DNA of 42,775 nt from an uncultured Brachyspira sp. (GCF_934747485.1 NZ_CAKVGN010000018.1:1-42775); one strand, 5' to 3'; positions 8,947 through 18,296 are shown, counted from the stretch's first letter. Notes: a model not told the origin generated them from the sequence alone. Program-made: numbers and translations.

Positions 8947-9315
8947 ATGAAGGGTATAACTACTATAGTATTGCTTATTTTATCAAATACATTTATGACT
9001 ATAGCATGGTATGGGCATTTAAAATTTAGTGAAATGAAAGGCTTTGCTAAATTGTCTCTTCCTTTTGTTATATTAATTAGCTGGGGTATTGCTTTATTTG
9101 AATATTGTTTCCAAGTGCCTGCTAACAGAATTGGTTTTAATGGAAATGGAGGACCTTTCTCTCTTATGCAATTAAAGGTTATGCAGGAAGTTATTACTTT
9201 AACTATATTTACAATATTTACTGTTGTATTTTTTAAAACTGAAACTTTAAGAATTAATCACTTTATTGGATTTTTATGTCTAATATTAGCTGTATTTTTT
9301 ATATTTAAAAAATAA
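8947..9315 (+). CDS. DUF486 family small membrane protein (DMT superfamily)
   Basis: A 122-residue protein with four predicted membrane helices. FMTIAWYGHLKF near the N-terminus, the central FEYCFQVPANRIG and the LKVMQEVITL segment match the DUF486 family of EmrE-like half-size drug/metabolite proteins. Its substrate is unknown. An AGGAG ribosome site lies well placed before the ATG. It follows the MurB-like gene by 56 bases and may share its transcript. Confidence 0.85.
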   Translation: MKGITTIVLLILSNTFMTIAWYGHLKFSEMKGFAKLSLPFVILISWGIALFEYCFQVPANRIGFNGNGGPFSLMQLKVMQEVITLTIFTIFTVVFFKTETLRINHFIGFLCLILAVFFIFKK

Positions 9316-9346
9316 AATATTTACAAATTATTATTTATTAATAAAT

Positions 9347-9374
9347 TTGCATAATTATTTCTTTTTGTTATAAT
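9347..9374 (+). promoter_or_regulatory. promoter for the SpoIIE-type phosphatase
   Basis: TTGCAT (9347-9352), 16-base spacer, TATAAT (9369-9374). Transcription would begin near 9381, only about six bases before the ATG at 9387, so the messenger would be almost leaderless. Confidence 0.55.
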
Positions 9375-9386
9375 CAATAATTATAT

Positions 9387-10478
9387 ATGAGAAATGAAAA
9401 TTTATTAATATTTTTTAAGATTATCGCTATAGTATTTTCTTTGCTATTTCTTATATTAAATATTGCTTCCATAATTTACTATGAAACTAAAATAGTATTT
9501 ACTGTTTTGCTTTTATTATTTTTAATTTTTTTAATTTCTTTTTCTATTGTATACTTTTTTGTAAATAATTCTATAAGCAATTATAAAGAGATAATGGAAA
9601 CTCAAAATAATGGGGTTACATATAGGCTTTCAAAAATTAGCAGCAATATATTAAATGATTATCAGAATGCCATAAAAACATTAAAAGAAAAGAATATGTA
9701 TATATTAGGAAGATATGAGGTATTAGATACTATAAGAAAAAAATATAAAAAAGATATGAAGAATGCCAAAAAAATACAAAGTTCTATGCTTCCTAAAAAA
9801 ATGCCAAAAAATGAAAGTTTATCTTCTTATTCGTTTTATAATCCTGTGGAGATAATAGGAGGAGATTTTTTCGATTATGTTTATTTAAATAATGATAATT
9901 CACAGATACTTTTTATTATATCTGATGTTAGCGGTCATGGTATAGATGCTGCTATAATAACTGCGGTAATAAAGACAGCATTTAGAGATTTATCTAAAAA
10001 TTTCACAAGTGTTAAAGATTTGATTCATGATATAAATGACACTTTAATTAATATGATGCCAAATGGATATTACTCTACTATGATAGTTGCTAAAATAGAT
10101 TTAAAAAATAGAGTTTTAAGTTATTCAAATGCATCGCACACTCCATTACTTGCAATACGTAATAATAGCATTAAAGAATATAGAAACGGAGGCACTATAG
10201 TAGGTTTGTTTCCTACAGCATATTTTTATGAAGAGGAGATTGAACTTAATAATGGTGATGTTTTTTTATTTTTTACAGATGGTATTATTGAGGCTTCCAA
10301 ATCAAAGAACAAATATGATGTGTATGGTATAAATAGATTGAAAGAAATGTTTATGAGCAATAAAGCCTATAGTGCTGAAACTATCATAGAAGCTATTAAA
10401 ATAGATTTTTATGAATATTTAGATTATAGGAGTCCTGATGATGATTGTTCTATGGTTATTTTTAAGGTAAATTATTGA
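9387..10478 (+). CDS. membrane-anchored SpoIIE/RsbU-type serine phosphatase
   Basis: A 363-residue protein with two N-terminal membrane helices (about 9-32 and 36-58), a coiled linker (about 80-130), and a PP2C-like phosphatase domain. Visible signatures: KKIQSSMLP (128-136), the metal-binding GGDFFD (158-163), SDVSGHG (179-185), a TDGIIE segment, and the closing DDDCSMVIFKV. Such enzymes usually dephosphorylate STAS-domain anti-anti-sigma factors in partner-switching pathways. No STAS protein or anti-sigma kinase lies beside it, so its target is elsewhere. The absence of a ribosome site fits the near-leaderless transcript predicted from its promoter. Confidence 0.9.
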   Translation: MRNENLLIFFKIIAIVFSLLFLILNIASIIYYETKIVFTVLLLLFLIFLISFSIVYFFVNNSISNYKEIMETQNNGVTYRLSKISSNILNDYQNAIKTLKEKNMYILGRYEVLDTIRKKYKKDMKNAKKIQSSMLPKKMPKNESLSSYSFYNPVEIIGGDFFDYVYLNNDNSQILFIISDVSGHGIDAAIITAVIKTAFRDLSKNFTSVKDLIHDINDTLINMMPNGYYSTMIVAKIDLKNRVLSYSNASHTPLLAIRNNSIKEYRNGGTIVGLFPTAYFYEEEIELNNGDVFLFFTDGIIEASKSKNKYDVYGINRLKEMFMSNKAYSAETIIEAIKIDFYEYLDYRSPDDDCSMVIFKVNY

Positions 10479-10514
10479 TGTGAATTTTATTTATTTTGAA
10501 ATTAATTTTTGCAA

Positions 10515-10540
10515 TAAAAAAGCCCCGAATTTACAGGGCT
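10515..10540 (-). terminator. intrinsic terminator of the tRNA-Asn gene
   Basis: On the minus strand an AGCCC/GGGCT stem is followed by a run of T (complement of 10516-10521). It lies 9 bases beyond the 3' end of the tRNA. Confidence 0.7.
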
Positions 10541-10548
10541 AAATAATG

Positions 10549-10621
10549 CTCCGAGAACAGGGCTCGAACCTGCGACCCGGTGATTAACAGTCACCTGCTC
10601 TACCGACTGAGCTATCTCGGA
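10549..10621 (-). tRNA. tRNA-Asn (anticodon GTT)
   Basis: The minus strand folds as a full cloverleaf: acceptor TCCGAGA/TCTCGGA, D arm GCTC...GAGC, anticodon stem GGTGA/TCACC with loop CTGTTAA (anticodon GTT), variable GGGTC, and T arm GCAGG TTCGAGC CCTGT. The discriminator base is G, as expected for Asn. CCA is not encoded. It converges with the phosphatase gene. Confidence 0.97.
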
Positions 10622-11036
10622 ATATTTTTTTTCTTAACTTGTTTTAATATATTAGCATATTTGATAAAAAATGTCAATAGCTAAAACATTTTTTTTATGA
10701 TTTTAATTTATTAACATATATAAAAAATTAAGAAATTGATTATAAGATGAAACTATATTTTAAATCTACTTAACCGCACGCTAAGCTAAGTAAAAAATAT
10801 AAATTAAATAAAAAATAAAGATTGAATTATATAAAAAACTGTATTCAACGTGCGGAGGATAAAATTTATAATCTAATTACAGCTTGGGTGGGAATGCTTT
10901 TTTTATTTAGCATTTATAGAAGATTAAAGTAAAAAAAATTACATAGTATAGAAAAACTAATAGGGCGGGGGATTAAAATAATTTGTTAAACTATTATCTT
11001 AAAAGATATAAGTATGTATATTTTTTATCATATAAT
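10622..11036. other. gene-free spacer with repeat-like elements
   Basis: No credible coding sequence. It holds an imperfect inverted repeat (10774-10784 and 10845-10855) and two G-rich islands that stand out from the AT-rich background: CTTGGGTGGGAATGC at about 10887-10901 and AGGGCGGGGG at about 10962-10971. It probably contains remnants of dispersed repeats. Confidence 0.5.
10774..10855. repeat. imperfect inverted repeat, CCGCACG / CGTGCGG
   Basis: The left arm CCGCACGCTAA (10774-10784) and the right arm TCAACGTGCGG (10845-10855) pair at 9 of 11 positions across a 60-base AT-rich interior. The GC-rich arms are conspicuous in this genome. It might be the ends of a small repeat element or a long stem. 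Confidence 0.5.
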
Positions 11037-12059
11037 TTAATTTTTATATAATACAACAGTTCCAGCATTATCAGGTTTTGTGTATGTAACTTTATTATCA
11101 TTAAATACAAATTTATGTTCTTTTGTTGGATATTTAGATGAGTATTGATATAAAATTAGTGTATTACCGCTCATCACAGGAGTAAATGTATCATATCTTT
11201 CAAGAGTACTTAAACTTATTTCGTCAAAACTAACAGTTAGAGTAATACTATTATTATTTGCATCTTTTCCAGTATATGTACCGCTATATGGAGTAAATGA
11301 ATCATGTCTTTTTAGTTCTTCATACTGCAGCTGATCATTTATCCAAGAATTACCGAAAATTAATTTTTCATTATAGAAATGTAATTCTTGTTTTATTTTA
11401 GTTCCTCCTGTTTTAGTGTATATAATAGTTAACACTTTATCTTTTATTGAAGCAGTTGAATATGTGATGTTTAAATTATTATCTATATATATCTGTCCGG
11501 AAGCATCTATTAATATATAATATTTTTTGGTATCATCATAATCATAATAATAGTAATTTCCTGAGTATTCTATTAATTCAGCTATAGGTTCTCCTATTTT
11601 ATAATCGTATCCTTTTGTAGGTGTATATGGCTCTTTATGGAATATTGCATTTGCAAATAGATATATGTTTCTATTGGTTGCAAAATTAAAGGTAAACATT
11701 TCATCATTTTTATCATAGCCGGTACCATCCACTTTTCCATCAATATATATTTGCAGCTTACTTCCAAATAATGTTTTAGTTGCATTAATTTCTGTACCAT
11801 AGCCTGTATATATTCTATCTTCTTCTAATATATATCTTAAATCGAGACTTTCATCTTCATATTTTGCATAATATATTCCATTATGTTCTTTTATAAATGA
11901 TGATATTTGAGTAGGATCAGTAATAGCTTTTTCTTTTTCTATTACACTTCCTCCGCCCAATAACAGTATTAGATATTCTATATCAAATGGAGTTGTTGAA
12001 TCTGACTTGCAGGATATTAAAAATAAATTAATAATCATAACAATTATTTTTTTTATCAT
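11037..12059 (-). CDS. lipoprotein of unknown function
   Basis: I place the start at ATG 12059, giving 340 residues, because GGAG lies six bases upstream (12066-12069); an in-frame TTG at 12071 would bury that site. The N-terminus is a lipoprotein signal ending in LISC, so the protein is lipid-anchored at Cys about 17. The rest is rich in Tyr, Thr and Asp and predicted mainly beta. Two similar segments, KRHDSFTPYSGTY and ERYDTFTPVMSGN, suggest internal repeats of the kind seen in beta-rich lipocalin-like surface lipoproteins. I do not recognise a named family. It has its own promoter at 12088-12115. Confidence 0.75.
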   Translation of the reverse strand: MIKKIIVMIINLFLISCKSDSTTPFDIEYLILLLGGGSVIEKEKAITDPTQISSFIKEHNGIYYAKYEDESLDLRYILEEDRIYTGYGTEINATKTLFGSKLQIYIDGKVDGTGYDKNDEMFTFNFATNRNIYLFANAIFHKEPYTPTKGYDYKIGEPIAELIEYSGNYYYYDYDDTKKYYILIDASGQIYIDNNLNITYSTASIKDKVLTIIYTKTGGTKIKQELHFYNEKLIFGNSWINDQLQYEELKRHDSFTPYSGTYTGKDANNNSITLTVSFDEISLSTLERYDTFTPVMSGNTLILYQYSSKYPTKEHKFVFNDNKVTYTKPDNAGTVVLYKN

Positions 12060-12087
12060 AATCCACTCCAAAACTTTATATAAAAAA

Positions 12088-12115
12088 ATGATATAACTAT
12101 TATATAAAAAGTCAA
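12088..12115 (-). promoter_or_regulatory. promoter for the 11037-12059 lipoprotein
   Basis: On the minus strand TTGACT (12115-12110), 16-base spacer, TATCAT (12093-12088). The predicted transcript begins near 12081. Confidence 0.5.
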
Positions 12116-12231
12116 TATTTTATCTAATTGTTAATTAAAAAAAATAAACAAATATTCTTTTTAAGGGGAAATTATGAATTAAATATTGTTTTAATTTATT
12201 TAATTTTGGCTTATTTTAAAAAAATATTTGT

Positions 12232-12252
12232 TTAACTATAGGTTATAGTTAA
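12232..12252. promoter_or_regulatory. 21-bp perfect palindrome, candidate operator
   Basis: TTAACTATA (12232-12240), a 3-base centre GGT, and TATAGTTAA (12244-12252) form 9-base perfect arms ending 18 bases before the radC start codon. The same operon encodes an XRE-type DNA-binding protein, so an autoregulatory operator is a natural reading, though binding is not shown. Confidence 0.55.
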
Positions 12253-12270
12253 TTTTAAGGATATATTAAT

Positions 12271-12963
12271 ATGTTTGTTAATGATAATTTTATTTTTGAT
12301 TCTAATATTGAAAGCATTAGTTTAGAGAAAGAAAAAGAAATAGTATCATATTTAATTTCTAATGGTATATCTCAAAACCGTGCTAATATTATAACGGATA
12401 AGCTTTATTATAAGTTTCATAATTTGTATAATATAGTAAACTCTGATGAGAAAGAACTTTTAAAAATTAAAGGTATAACCTCTAAAAAGATTTTTATATT
12501 AAAAAACATACCAATACTATTAGAATATTATTTAAATAATAGCCTGAAAAGTGATATTTTAGAGTTTAAAAAGAAGGATTTAATAAATTACCTTATTATA
12601 AAATTGGGAAGGCTTAAGTTTGAAACTTTTTCTATAATATGCTTAGACATTAATAAGAGATTCATTTCTATAGAACAAATATTTAGAGGCACTATAGATT
12701 CTGCTACTATTTATCCGAGGGATTTAGTAGAGAAGGCATTATCTTTAGGTTCTAGTTATGTTATATTATCTCATAATCATCCTTCCGGCATAGCTAAACC
12801 ATCTAATGCTGATATTGAAATAACAGAGATAATATATAAAGCATTTTTTATGGTTAATATTAAAGTTATAGATCATATTATAATAGCGGGAAATCTTCAT
12901 TATAGTTTTAGAGAAAATGGAATATTGGACAAATATAAAGATAGTATAAAAGTAGGAGTATGA
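12271..12963 (+). CDS. radC: RadC family JAB/JAMM-domain protein
   Basis: A 230-residue protein. The N-terminal half has helix-hairpin-helix-like segments (ELLKIKGITSKKI, about 62-74). The C-terminal JAMM domain carries HNHPSG (168-173), Ser178 and Asp181, i.e. the HxHPSGxxxxSxxD zinc motif, so the metal site appears intact. RadC proteins are widespread and often mobile; despite the name, a direct repair role is not established. It sits 3 bases before an XRE regulator and 18 bases after a perfect palindrome. Confidence 0.9.
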   Translation: MFVNDNFIFDSNIESISLEKEKEIVSYLISNGISQNRANIITDKLYYKFHNLYNIVNSDEKELLKIKGITSKKIFILKNIPILLEYYLNNSLKSDILEFKKKDLINYLIIKLGRLKFETFSIICLDINKRFISIEQIFRGTIDSATIYPRDLVEKALSLGSSYVILSHNHPSGIAKPSNADIEITEIIYKAFFMVNIKVIDHIIIAGNLHYSFRENGILDKYKDSIKVGV

Positions 12964-12966
12964 TAA

Positions 12967-13386
12967 ATGGATATAAACAATTTAAAGAAACATTTTTTTA
13001 AGAGTATAGTATCAGATTGTAAAGAAGAAAATAAAGATATAGATGATAATAATGATGAGCTATCTATTTTATCTCATATTGGCAATAGCATACGAATTAT
13101 AAGGAAGTATCAGAATAGAACAATATCACATATAGCAGATATGGCTCAAATGTCTCCAAAATATTTGCAAGGGGTAGAAGTTGGAAAGAGGAATATATCC
13201 ATAACTAATTTAAATAAAATAGCTAAAGTATTGAATATACCTGTATCTTTTTTAGTTTATGATTATCAAAATACAGAAAATAATAAAAAGCTTCTTTCTA
13301 TTGTTATGAAGCTAAAAAATTATTCTATTGAAGAGTTAGAGAATATAGATAATATTATAAATGATATAAAAAGGATTGAAAAATAG
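12967..13386 (+). CDS. XRE/Cro-CI family transcriptional regulator
   Basis: A 139-residue protein. A helix-turn-helix of the Cro/CI type spans about 36-95 (IGNSIRIIRKYQNRTISHIADMA, then SPKYLQGVEVGKRNIS and LNKIAKVLNI). The N-terminal 30 residues are acidic and the C-terminal tail (about 105-139) is a charged helix that may dimerise. A GGAG ribosome site lies within the end of radC. Because it is cotranscribed with radC behind a palindrome, self-repression is the simplest model. Confidence 0.88.
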   Translation: MDINNLKKHFFKSIVSDCKEENKDIDDNNDELSILSHIGNSIRIIRKYQNRTISHIADMAQMSPKYLQGVEVGKRNISITNLNKIAKVLNIPVSFLVYDYQNTENNKKLLSIVMKLKNYSIEELENIDNIINDIKRIEK

Positions 13387-13402
13387 TTTTTAAATATTAT
13401 GC

Positions 13403-13429
13403 TAACTATATTTTACATTATACCGAAAT
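13403..13429 (+). promoter_or_regulatory. weak sigma-28-like promoter candidate for fliD
   Basis: TAACTATA, 11 bases, ACCGAAAT resembles the TAAA-N15-GCCGATAA flagellar consensus in the CCGA core only. It is about 95 bases upstream of fliD. Listed because the gene is a late flagellar gene; the match is partial. Confidence 0.25.
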
Positions 13430-13524
13430 ATTTTATATATTTTAATAAGAAAACATATTTTTTTACATAATTATATGTATTTTAGTTTTTAATTATATAT
13501 AAAAAAATTAGGGGAATTTTATAT

Positions 13525-15729
13525 ATGGCTACTAGTGATGCTTTTCTTGAAGAAGTTTATAAAAATGCAGTAGATGCTGAAGTTAATAAGAGGAGTCTTA
13601 CTCTTTCAAATCTTTCTGATAATGCTAAAAATTATCAAAGAGAAATATCTGCTTATGAAGATTTAAAAAACAGATTAAATATATTAACTACTACTTCTAA
13701 AGAATTGTACGGTTTTCGCTCCCCATTTAAAAATTATGTTGGTACAGGAGAGGGAGTTCCTGATTATTTTACTGTATCTGCTAACAGACTTGCAAGCACA
13801 ACTACTTATGATATAGAAATTAAAGAATTAGCAAATAGCCAGAAATTCTCTTCAAAAGCATATAACATGAATGATATGCTTCCTGCCGGCACTATAAAAT
13901 TAAAAGTGGCAGAAGAGGAATATACTATAGATTTTGCAGGAGGAAGTTTAGTTAACTTGCAAAAAACTTTAGAAAAAACATTCGGCAAAAAAATAAAAAC
14001 AACTATCACCCAAAAATCAAGAAATCTTCAAGTTCTCACTATGGACTTAGTTAAAACAGGTTCTAAAAACATAGTAGAAGTAGTAAGCGATGATGCTGGT
14101 ATATTAAAAGAACTTAATATGTTTACGAGAAGACCTTATAGATATTTGGGTCATATATTTAATGAAAGTTTAATAAATAAATGGAAAGATGAATCTGATA
14201 ATTTAACTACAAATTATATGATAAAGAATGATTTTATTGTATTGAAAGGCATAAATAAATTATCAATGCCTTTACATAGAGAGGCTGAAGCTAATGAGAA
14301 TATCACTATTTCAATTACAGCGAGGGCATCTGATACTTTAGATGATGCTGATGAGGAAGCTCCTATAATGCCTCCTACTGTTGATTTATCTATACCAGAT
14401 ACAGGACTTACTTTCAATAAAATAGACAGCGTAATATATAAAGATGTTGAGCTTTATGGAGAGGGATTATCACCCGCAGACAGTTCGAGGACATTTGAGG
14501 ATATAAAAAAATATAAAGAAGCACTTGAAGCAGAGAGGGCGGCCAAGAAAGATGCTGAGGCTGAAGCACCTGAAGCTATAGATGCTACAGGGTTTAATTC
14601 TGAGATAATAGGTGTTAAATATATTAATAAGACAGGAGATGAGGTTGAAAAATTCTTTGCTTTGCCTACTATTAGTTCTAGTTGGCAGAGATTAAATATA
14701 CCTATAGGAAGTCAGTTTGAAGAGGGAGATGTTATTACTCAGGTAGTTCTTATAAATAAAAATGAAGGATATAATATTTTTTATAAGGATTTATTAGTTG
14801 AGGATATGGGCAGAGAAGAGGACGCTCCAAACTATTTAATATCTGAGGCAACGGACGCAAGAGCTTCTGTTGATGGTATAGATGTGCTTAGTGAAAGCAA
14901 TGAGTTTAAAGATGTTGTAGATGGTCTTAATATCACAGCTTTAAAACCTACACCGGAGGCGTTTGCTACTACAATAGAAGTAGATAAAGAGGGAGTAGTT
15001 GATGCTATAGTTAATTTTGTAAGTGCTTATAATGATGTTATAGATTTGCTTAATGATACTACTCATATGCCTTTAAATAATGATGTAATGGAAAGTTTAG
15101 AGACTATGAGCAGAACTGATATGATAGATTTGGCAAATACATTGGGTGTTGTTTTTGACCCAGAGCTTAGCGATACTGCTTTAAGAAAAAAATTATACTA
15201 TATTGGTGTGTTTAGCGGCAATACTTTAGTTAATAATATATCTCAGAGAATTAAATCTATTATAGCTGCTCCTTATGAAACAGAATACGGAGAGGAGTTA
15301 GCTTTATTAGACCAAATAGGTATTAACAGAGGTAATGCCGGTGAAGATTGGTCTGTAGTTAAAAAGGGTTATTTACAGATAGATGAAGAGAAGTTTATGA
15401 ATAAAATAGAAACTCAGATGGACGGTATAGAGGAATTATTTGCTAATGATACTTCTGGAGATGATATACCAGACACTGGGGTTGCTTATGCCATGAATGA
15501 CTTTGTAACGCCTTATTCACAGACTAGGGGAATAGTTGAAAATACAATTGCTATGACAAAGACTCGCCTTGATGACAATAAAAAGCGTATGGATGCAGAA
15601 AAAGATAGAATAGAAGAATATAGACAGCAAAGGTTAGCTTCCTACTATAGAATGCAGTCAGAATTGCAGCAGGCTGAACGCGAGAGAAAAAGACTTGAGT
15701 CTATGCAAAACCAAAATAACGGAAATTAA
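13525..15729 (+). CDS. fliD: flagellar filament cap protein FliD (HAP2)
   Basis: A 734-residue late flagellar protein. The N-terminal segment (about 1-150) has the FliD_N pattern, including YQREISAYEDLKNRL and FTVSANRLASTTTYDIEI. The C-terminal part (about 480-734) has FliD_C, ending in a long coiled coil (RLDDNKKRMDAEKDRIEEYRQQ). The middle is enlarged relative to many FliD proteins and includes an acidic, Ala-rich helix (EALEAERAAKKDAEAEAPEA, about 331-350). FliD caps the growing filament and helps flagellin fold; in spirochaetes the filament is periplasmic. AGGGGA precedes the ATG. Its stop overlaps the end of the convergent transporter gene by four bases. Confidence 0.9.
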   Translation: MATSDAFLEEVYKNAVDAEVNKRSLTLSNLSDNAKNYQREISAYEDLKNRLNILTTTSKELYGFRSPFKNYVGTGEGVPDYFTVSANRLASTTTYDIEIKELANSQKFSSKAYNMNDMLPAGTIKLKVAEEEYTIDFAGGSLVNLQKTLEKTFGKKIKTTITQKSRNLQVLTMDLVKTGSKNIVEVVSDDAGILKELNMFTRRPYRYLGHIFNESLINKWKDESDNLTTNYMIKNDFIVLKGINKLSMPLHREAEANENITISITARASDTLDDADEEAPIMPPTVDLSIPDTGLTFNKIDSVIYKDVELYGEGLSPADSSRTFEDIKKYKEALEAERAAKKDAEAEAPEAIDATGFNSEIIGVKYINKTGDEVEKFFALPTISSSWQRLNIPIGSQFEEGDVITQVVLINKNEGYNIFYKDLLVEDMGREEDAPNYLISEATDARASVDGIDVLSESNEFKDVVDGLNITALKPTPEAFATTIEVDKEGVVDAIVNFVSAYNDVIDLLNDTTHMPLNNDVMESLETMSRTDMIDLANTLGVVFDPELSDTALRKKLYYIGVFSGNTLVNNISQRIKSIIAAPYETEYGEELALLDQIGINRGNAGEDWSVVKKGYLQIDEEKFMNKIETQMDGIEELFANDTSGDDIPDTGVAYAMNDFVTPYSQTRGIVENTIAMTKTRLDDNKKRMDAEKDRIEEYRQQRLASYYRMQSELQQAERERKRLESMQNQNNGN

Positions 15730-16613
15730 TTCTTTTTAATATTGCTTCCTATTTCACATATAAAGATTGCTGATATTATAAAGAGTCCGCCTAAAATTGT
15801 TTTTATATTAATAGAGTCTTGCATAAATATAATACCGCATAAAGCTCCTAAAAAAGACTCTAAACTTAATATTATCCCAGTTTTATGAGGAGATACATAT
15901 TTTTGCGAAACAGTTTGAAGCAAATAAGCCATCGCAGTAGCTCCTATTGCTAAGTATAAAAGAGAATATATAGTTTCATTAGAAAGACTTGAAATATTTA
16001 ATGGTGTTCTTGTTATAAGACCTAATATTAATGATATGCTTCCTGCAGTTAATAATTGCAGAGATGCCATTTTTATGCCATTAACTTTTGGTATTATAGT
16101 ATCTATTAATACTAAGTGAATAGCAAAAGCTACTGCACATAATATTGCAAATAAATCTCCAATTTTTATATTTTTTATTCCGTCTACTGATGTGAGCAAA
16201 TATAAACCTATTAAAGTTATAAGTGCTGCTATGAATGCTGCTGTATGAGGTTTCTTTTTATATATTATCCAAGTAAAAAAAGGCACTAATATAACATATG
16301 CCCCTGTAAAAAATGCTATTTTTGATGCAGTTATAAATTGAGCACTAATTGTCTGAAGCCAAAAACCAAAAAATAAAGTTATTCCAATCGGTAAAGTTAA
16401 TAAAATATCTCTTTTAGTTATAGTTCTTGTAATTTTAAAAAATATTAAAAATAAAAATATTCCGCCTATGAAATTTCTAAATCCAACAAGATAGAATGGA
16501 GGAACTTCATTTACAACAACTTTCACAGCAACAAAACTATATCCCCATATCAATGCAGTTAAAAAAAGTCCAATACTTCCTAATTTTTCTTTGTTATTAT
16601 TTTTATCTGTCAT
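15726..16613 (-). CDS. EamA/DMT-family transporter
   Basis: A 295-residue membrane protein with about ten helices in two EamA halves. The N-terminal GLFLTALIWGYSFVAVK and the central GDLFAILCAVAFAIHLVLIDT mark the start of each half; the second half has the LESFLGALCGIIFMQDS segment. Such proteins export or import small metabolites; the substrate cannot be read from sequence. AGGAC lies before the ATG. Convergent with fliD. Confidence 0.88.
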   Translation of the reverse strand: MTDKNNNKEKLGSIGLFLTALIWGYSFVAVKVVVNEVPPFYLVGFRNFIGGIFLFLIFFKITRTITKRDILLTLPIGITLFFGFWLQTISAQFITASKIAFFTGAYVILVPFFTWIIYKKKPHTAAFIAALITLIGLYLLTSVDGIKNIKIGDLFAILCAVAFAIHLVLIDTIIPKVNGIKMASLQLLTAGSISLILGLITRTPLNISSLSNETIYSLLYLAIGATAMAYLLQTVSQKYVSPHKTGIILSLESFLGALCGIIFMQDSINIKTILGGLFIISAIFICEIGSNIKKN

Positions 16614-16661
16614 ATTAATAAAAGTCCTAATATCTTATTTTTATTTGTGATTAATATTTAT

Positions 16662-18296
16662 TTATAATTTACTTTGAATAAAATCTATTATCTCTTTATT
16701 TCCTATATCTTTTGCAAAATTATATTCTTCTTGTAAACTATAATTTGGATAATTTATTTTATAGAAGTTTATAATTAATTCACATATTTCAAAGTTATTT
16801 CTTAATATAGCAATTTCTAAAGCAGTGTAATTATCAGAGTTTTTCTCTTTAACGCAAATGCCCTTAGACAGTAAGTAATTAACTACTTCTGTTTTTTCAT
16901 TGTCTGCAGCTATTATTAATGCTGTTTCATTATTTTTACTTTTTTCTATTAATATGTCTGGATATATTTTTAATGTATATTCAATAATATCCATATATCC
17001 TTTAGCACAAGCAAACATAAAAGGATTCCAGCCGTTTTTATCTTTTTCTTTTATGTCCATTCCCTTTTGTATCAAATATTTTACTGATTTCAAATTATCG
17101 TATATAACTGCCCACATTAAAAGGCTAATATTTTCTTTTTTGTTTTTTAAAATTAAACCATTATTTAGTAAAAGTTCAATGATTGTAATATTTCCGCTCA
17201 TTGCAGCATGAGCAAGAGCATTTCTTCCTAAATTATCCACTAATTTAACATTAGCATTATTGTCCAAAAGTTTTTTTACTATTTCAATATCTCCAACACT
17301 TGCAGCATACATTAAAGGCGTTATATCATCATCATCAGGCATATCAATATCAACATTATATTTAATTAAAAGATCAACAATATCTCTATTAGAAGTTTCT
17401 ATGGCATATATTAAAGCCGATTTACCTTCATCAGATATTCCATTAGGTGATATTCCATTCATAAGCAAATATTCAACCACATTTTTATGCTTGCCGGAAG
17501 AGGCGAGAGCTATAGCTTTAGGAGCATCTTTTTTAGATGTGTCAAAAAAATATCTAACAATATCTAAATGCCCATTATGTGCTGCCGATATAAAGGCACT
17601 AGAGAATATATTTTCTTTTCTATCATTTTTTAATTTTGAATGAATATAATGAACGAGTGATAAATTACCGCTAATAGAAGCTACCGTAAGGGCATATCTT
17701 GGTATTTCTAATTCTTGTTTATTTAATATATATTCTACTATTTCTATATTTCCGCTGGATATTGCATAATGAAGTACATTCTCTTCATATATGTCGCATT
17801 CATCAAGTTTAGCACCATTATCAACTAAAAATTTTACAGCATCATAATTTGATAATTGGCAAGAATACATAATAGGTGTAATATGTACATCAGTTTTAGC
17901 ATTAATATCAGCTTTATTTTCTACTAATAGTTTTATTATATCCGTATGATTAGAAGAAGAAGCATAATGCAAAGCTGTTGCATTATTTACATCTTTCATA
18001 TTAATATCAGCTTTATTTTCTATAAGGAGTTTTACTATATCATAATGACCATTGGTAGCTGCATTCATTAGCGGAGTTATAAATAATTTATCTGTCTTGT
18101 TTACATCTGCCCCTGCCTTTATGAGCATTTCTACTATTTTTGTATAACCAAATTTAGCAGCATGCATTAAAGGAGTAAGTCCTAATACATTTTCTAAATT
18201 AATATTTATATCATTGTTTTTTAATAAAATTTCTACAGCAAGAATATTATTGTTAGCTGAAGCTTCATGTAATTCTATTTCTATTTCTCTCATCAT
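16662..18296 (-). CDS. ankyrin-repeat protein
   Basis: A 544-residue protein made almost wholly of about 16 ankyrin repeats from residue 8 to the end, with canonical units such as GLTPLMHAAKFGYTKIVEML and recurrent LLxxxADIN ends. There is no signal peptide, so it is probably cytoplasmic. Ankyrin repeats bind proteins; the partner is unknown. Either of two adjacent ATG codons can start it. Its own promoter (18326-18353) lies between it and mgtE. It may have many paralogues, so recombination between copies is possible. Confidence 0.9.
   Translation of the reverse strand: MMREIEIELHEASANNNILAVEILLKNNDININLENVLGLTPLMHAAKFGYTKIVEMLIKAGADVNKTDKLFITPLMNAATNGHYDIVKLLIENKADINMKDVNNATALHYASSSNHTDIIKLLVENKADINAKTDVHITPIMYSCQLSNYDAVKFLVDNGAKLDECDIYEENVLHYAISSGNIEIVEYILNKQELEIPRYALTVASISGNLSLVHYIHSKLKNDRKENIFSSAFISAAHNGHLDIVRYFFDTSKKDAPKAIALASSGKHKNVVEYLLMNGISPNGISDEGKSALIYAIETSNRDIVDLLIKYNVDIDMPDDDDITPLMYAASVGDIEIVKKLLDNNANVKLVDNLGRNALAHAAMSGNITIIELLLNNGLILKNKKENISLLMWAVIYDNLKSVKYLIQKGMDIKEKDKNGWNPFMFACAKGYMDIIEYTLKIYPDILIEKSKNNETALIIAADNEKTEVVNYLLSKGICVKEKNSDNYTALEIAILRNNFEICELIINFYKINYPNYSLQEEYNFAKDIGNKEIIDFIQSKL

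Noticed and set aside
16900..17643. Two frames of 103 and 127 codons antisense to the ankyrin gene
   Set aside because: They are shadows of regular ankyrin repeats and show no family features or start signals.
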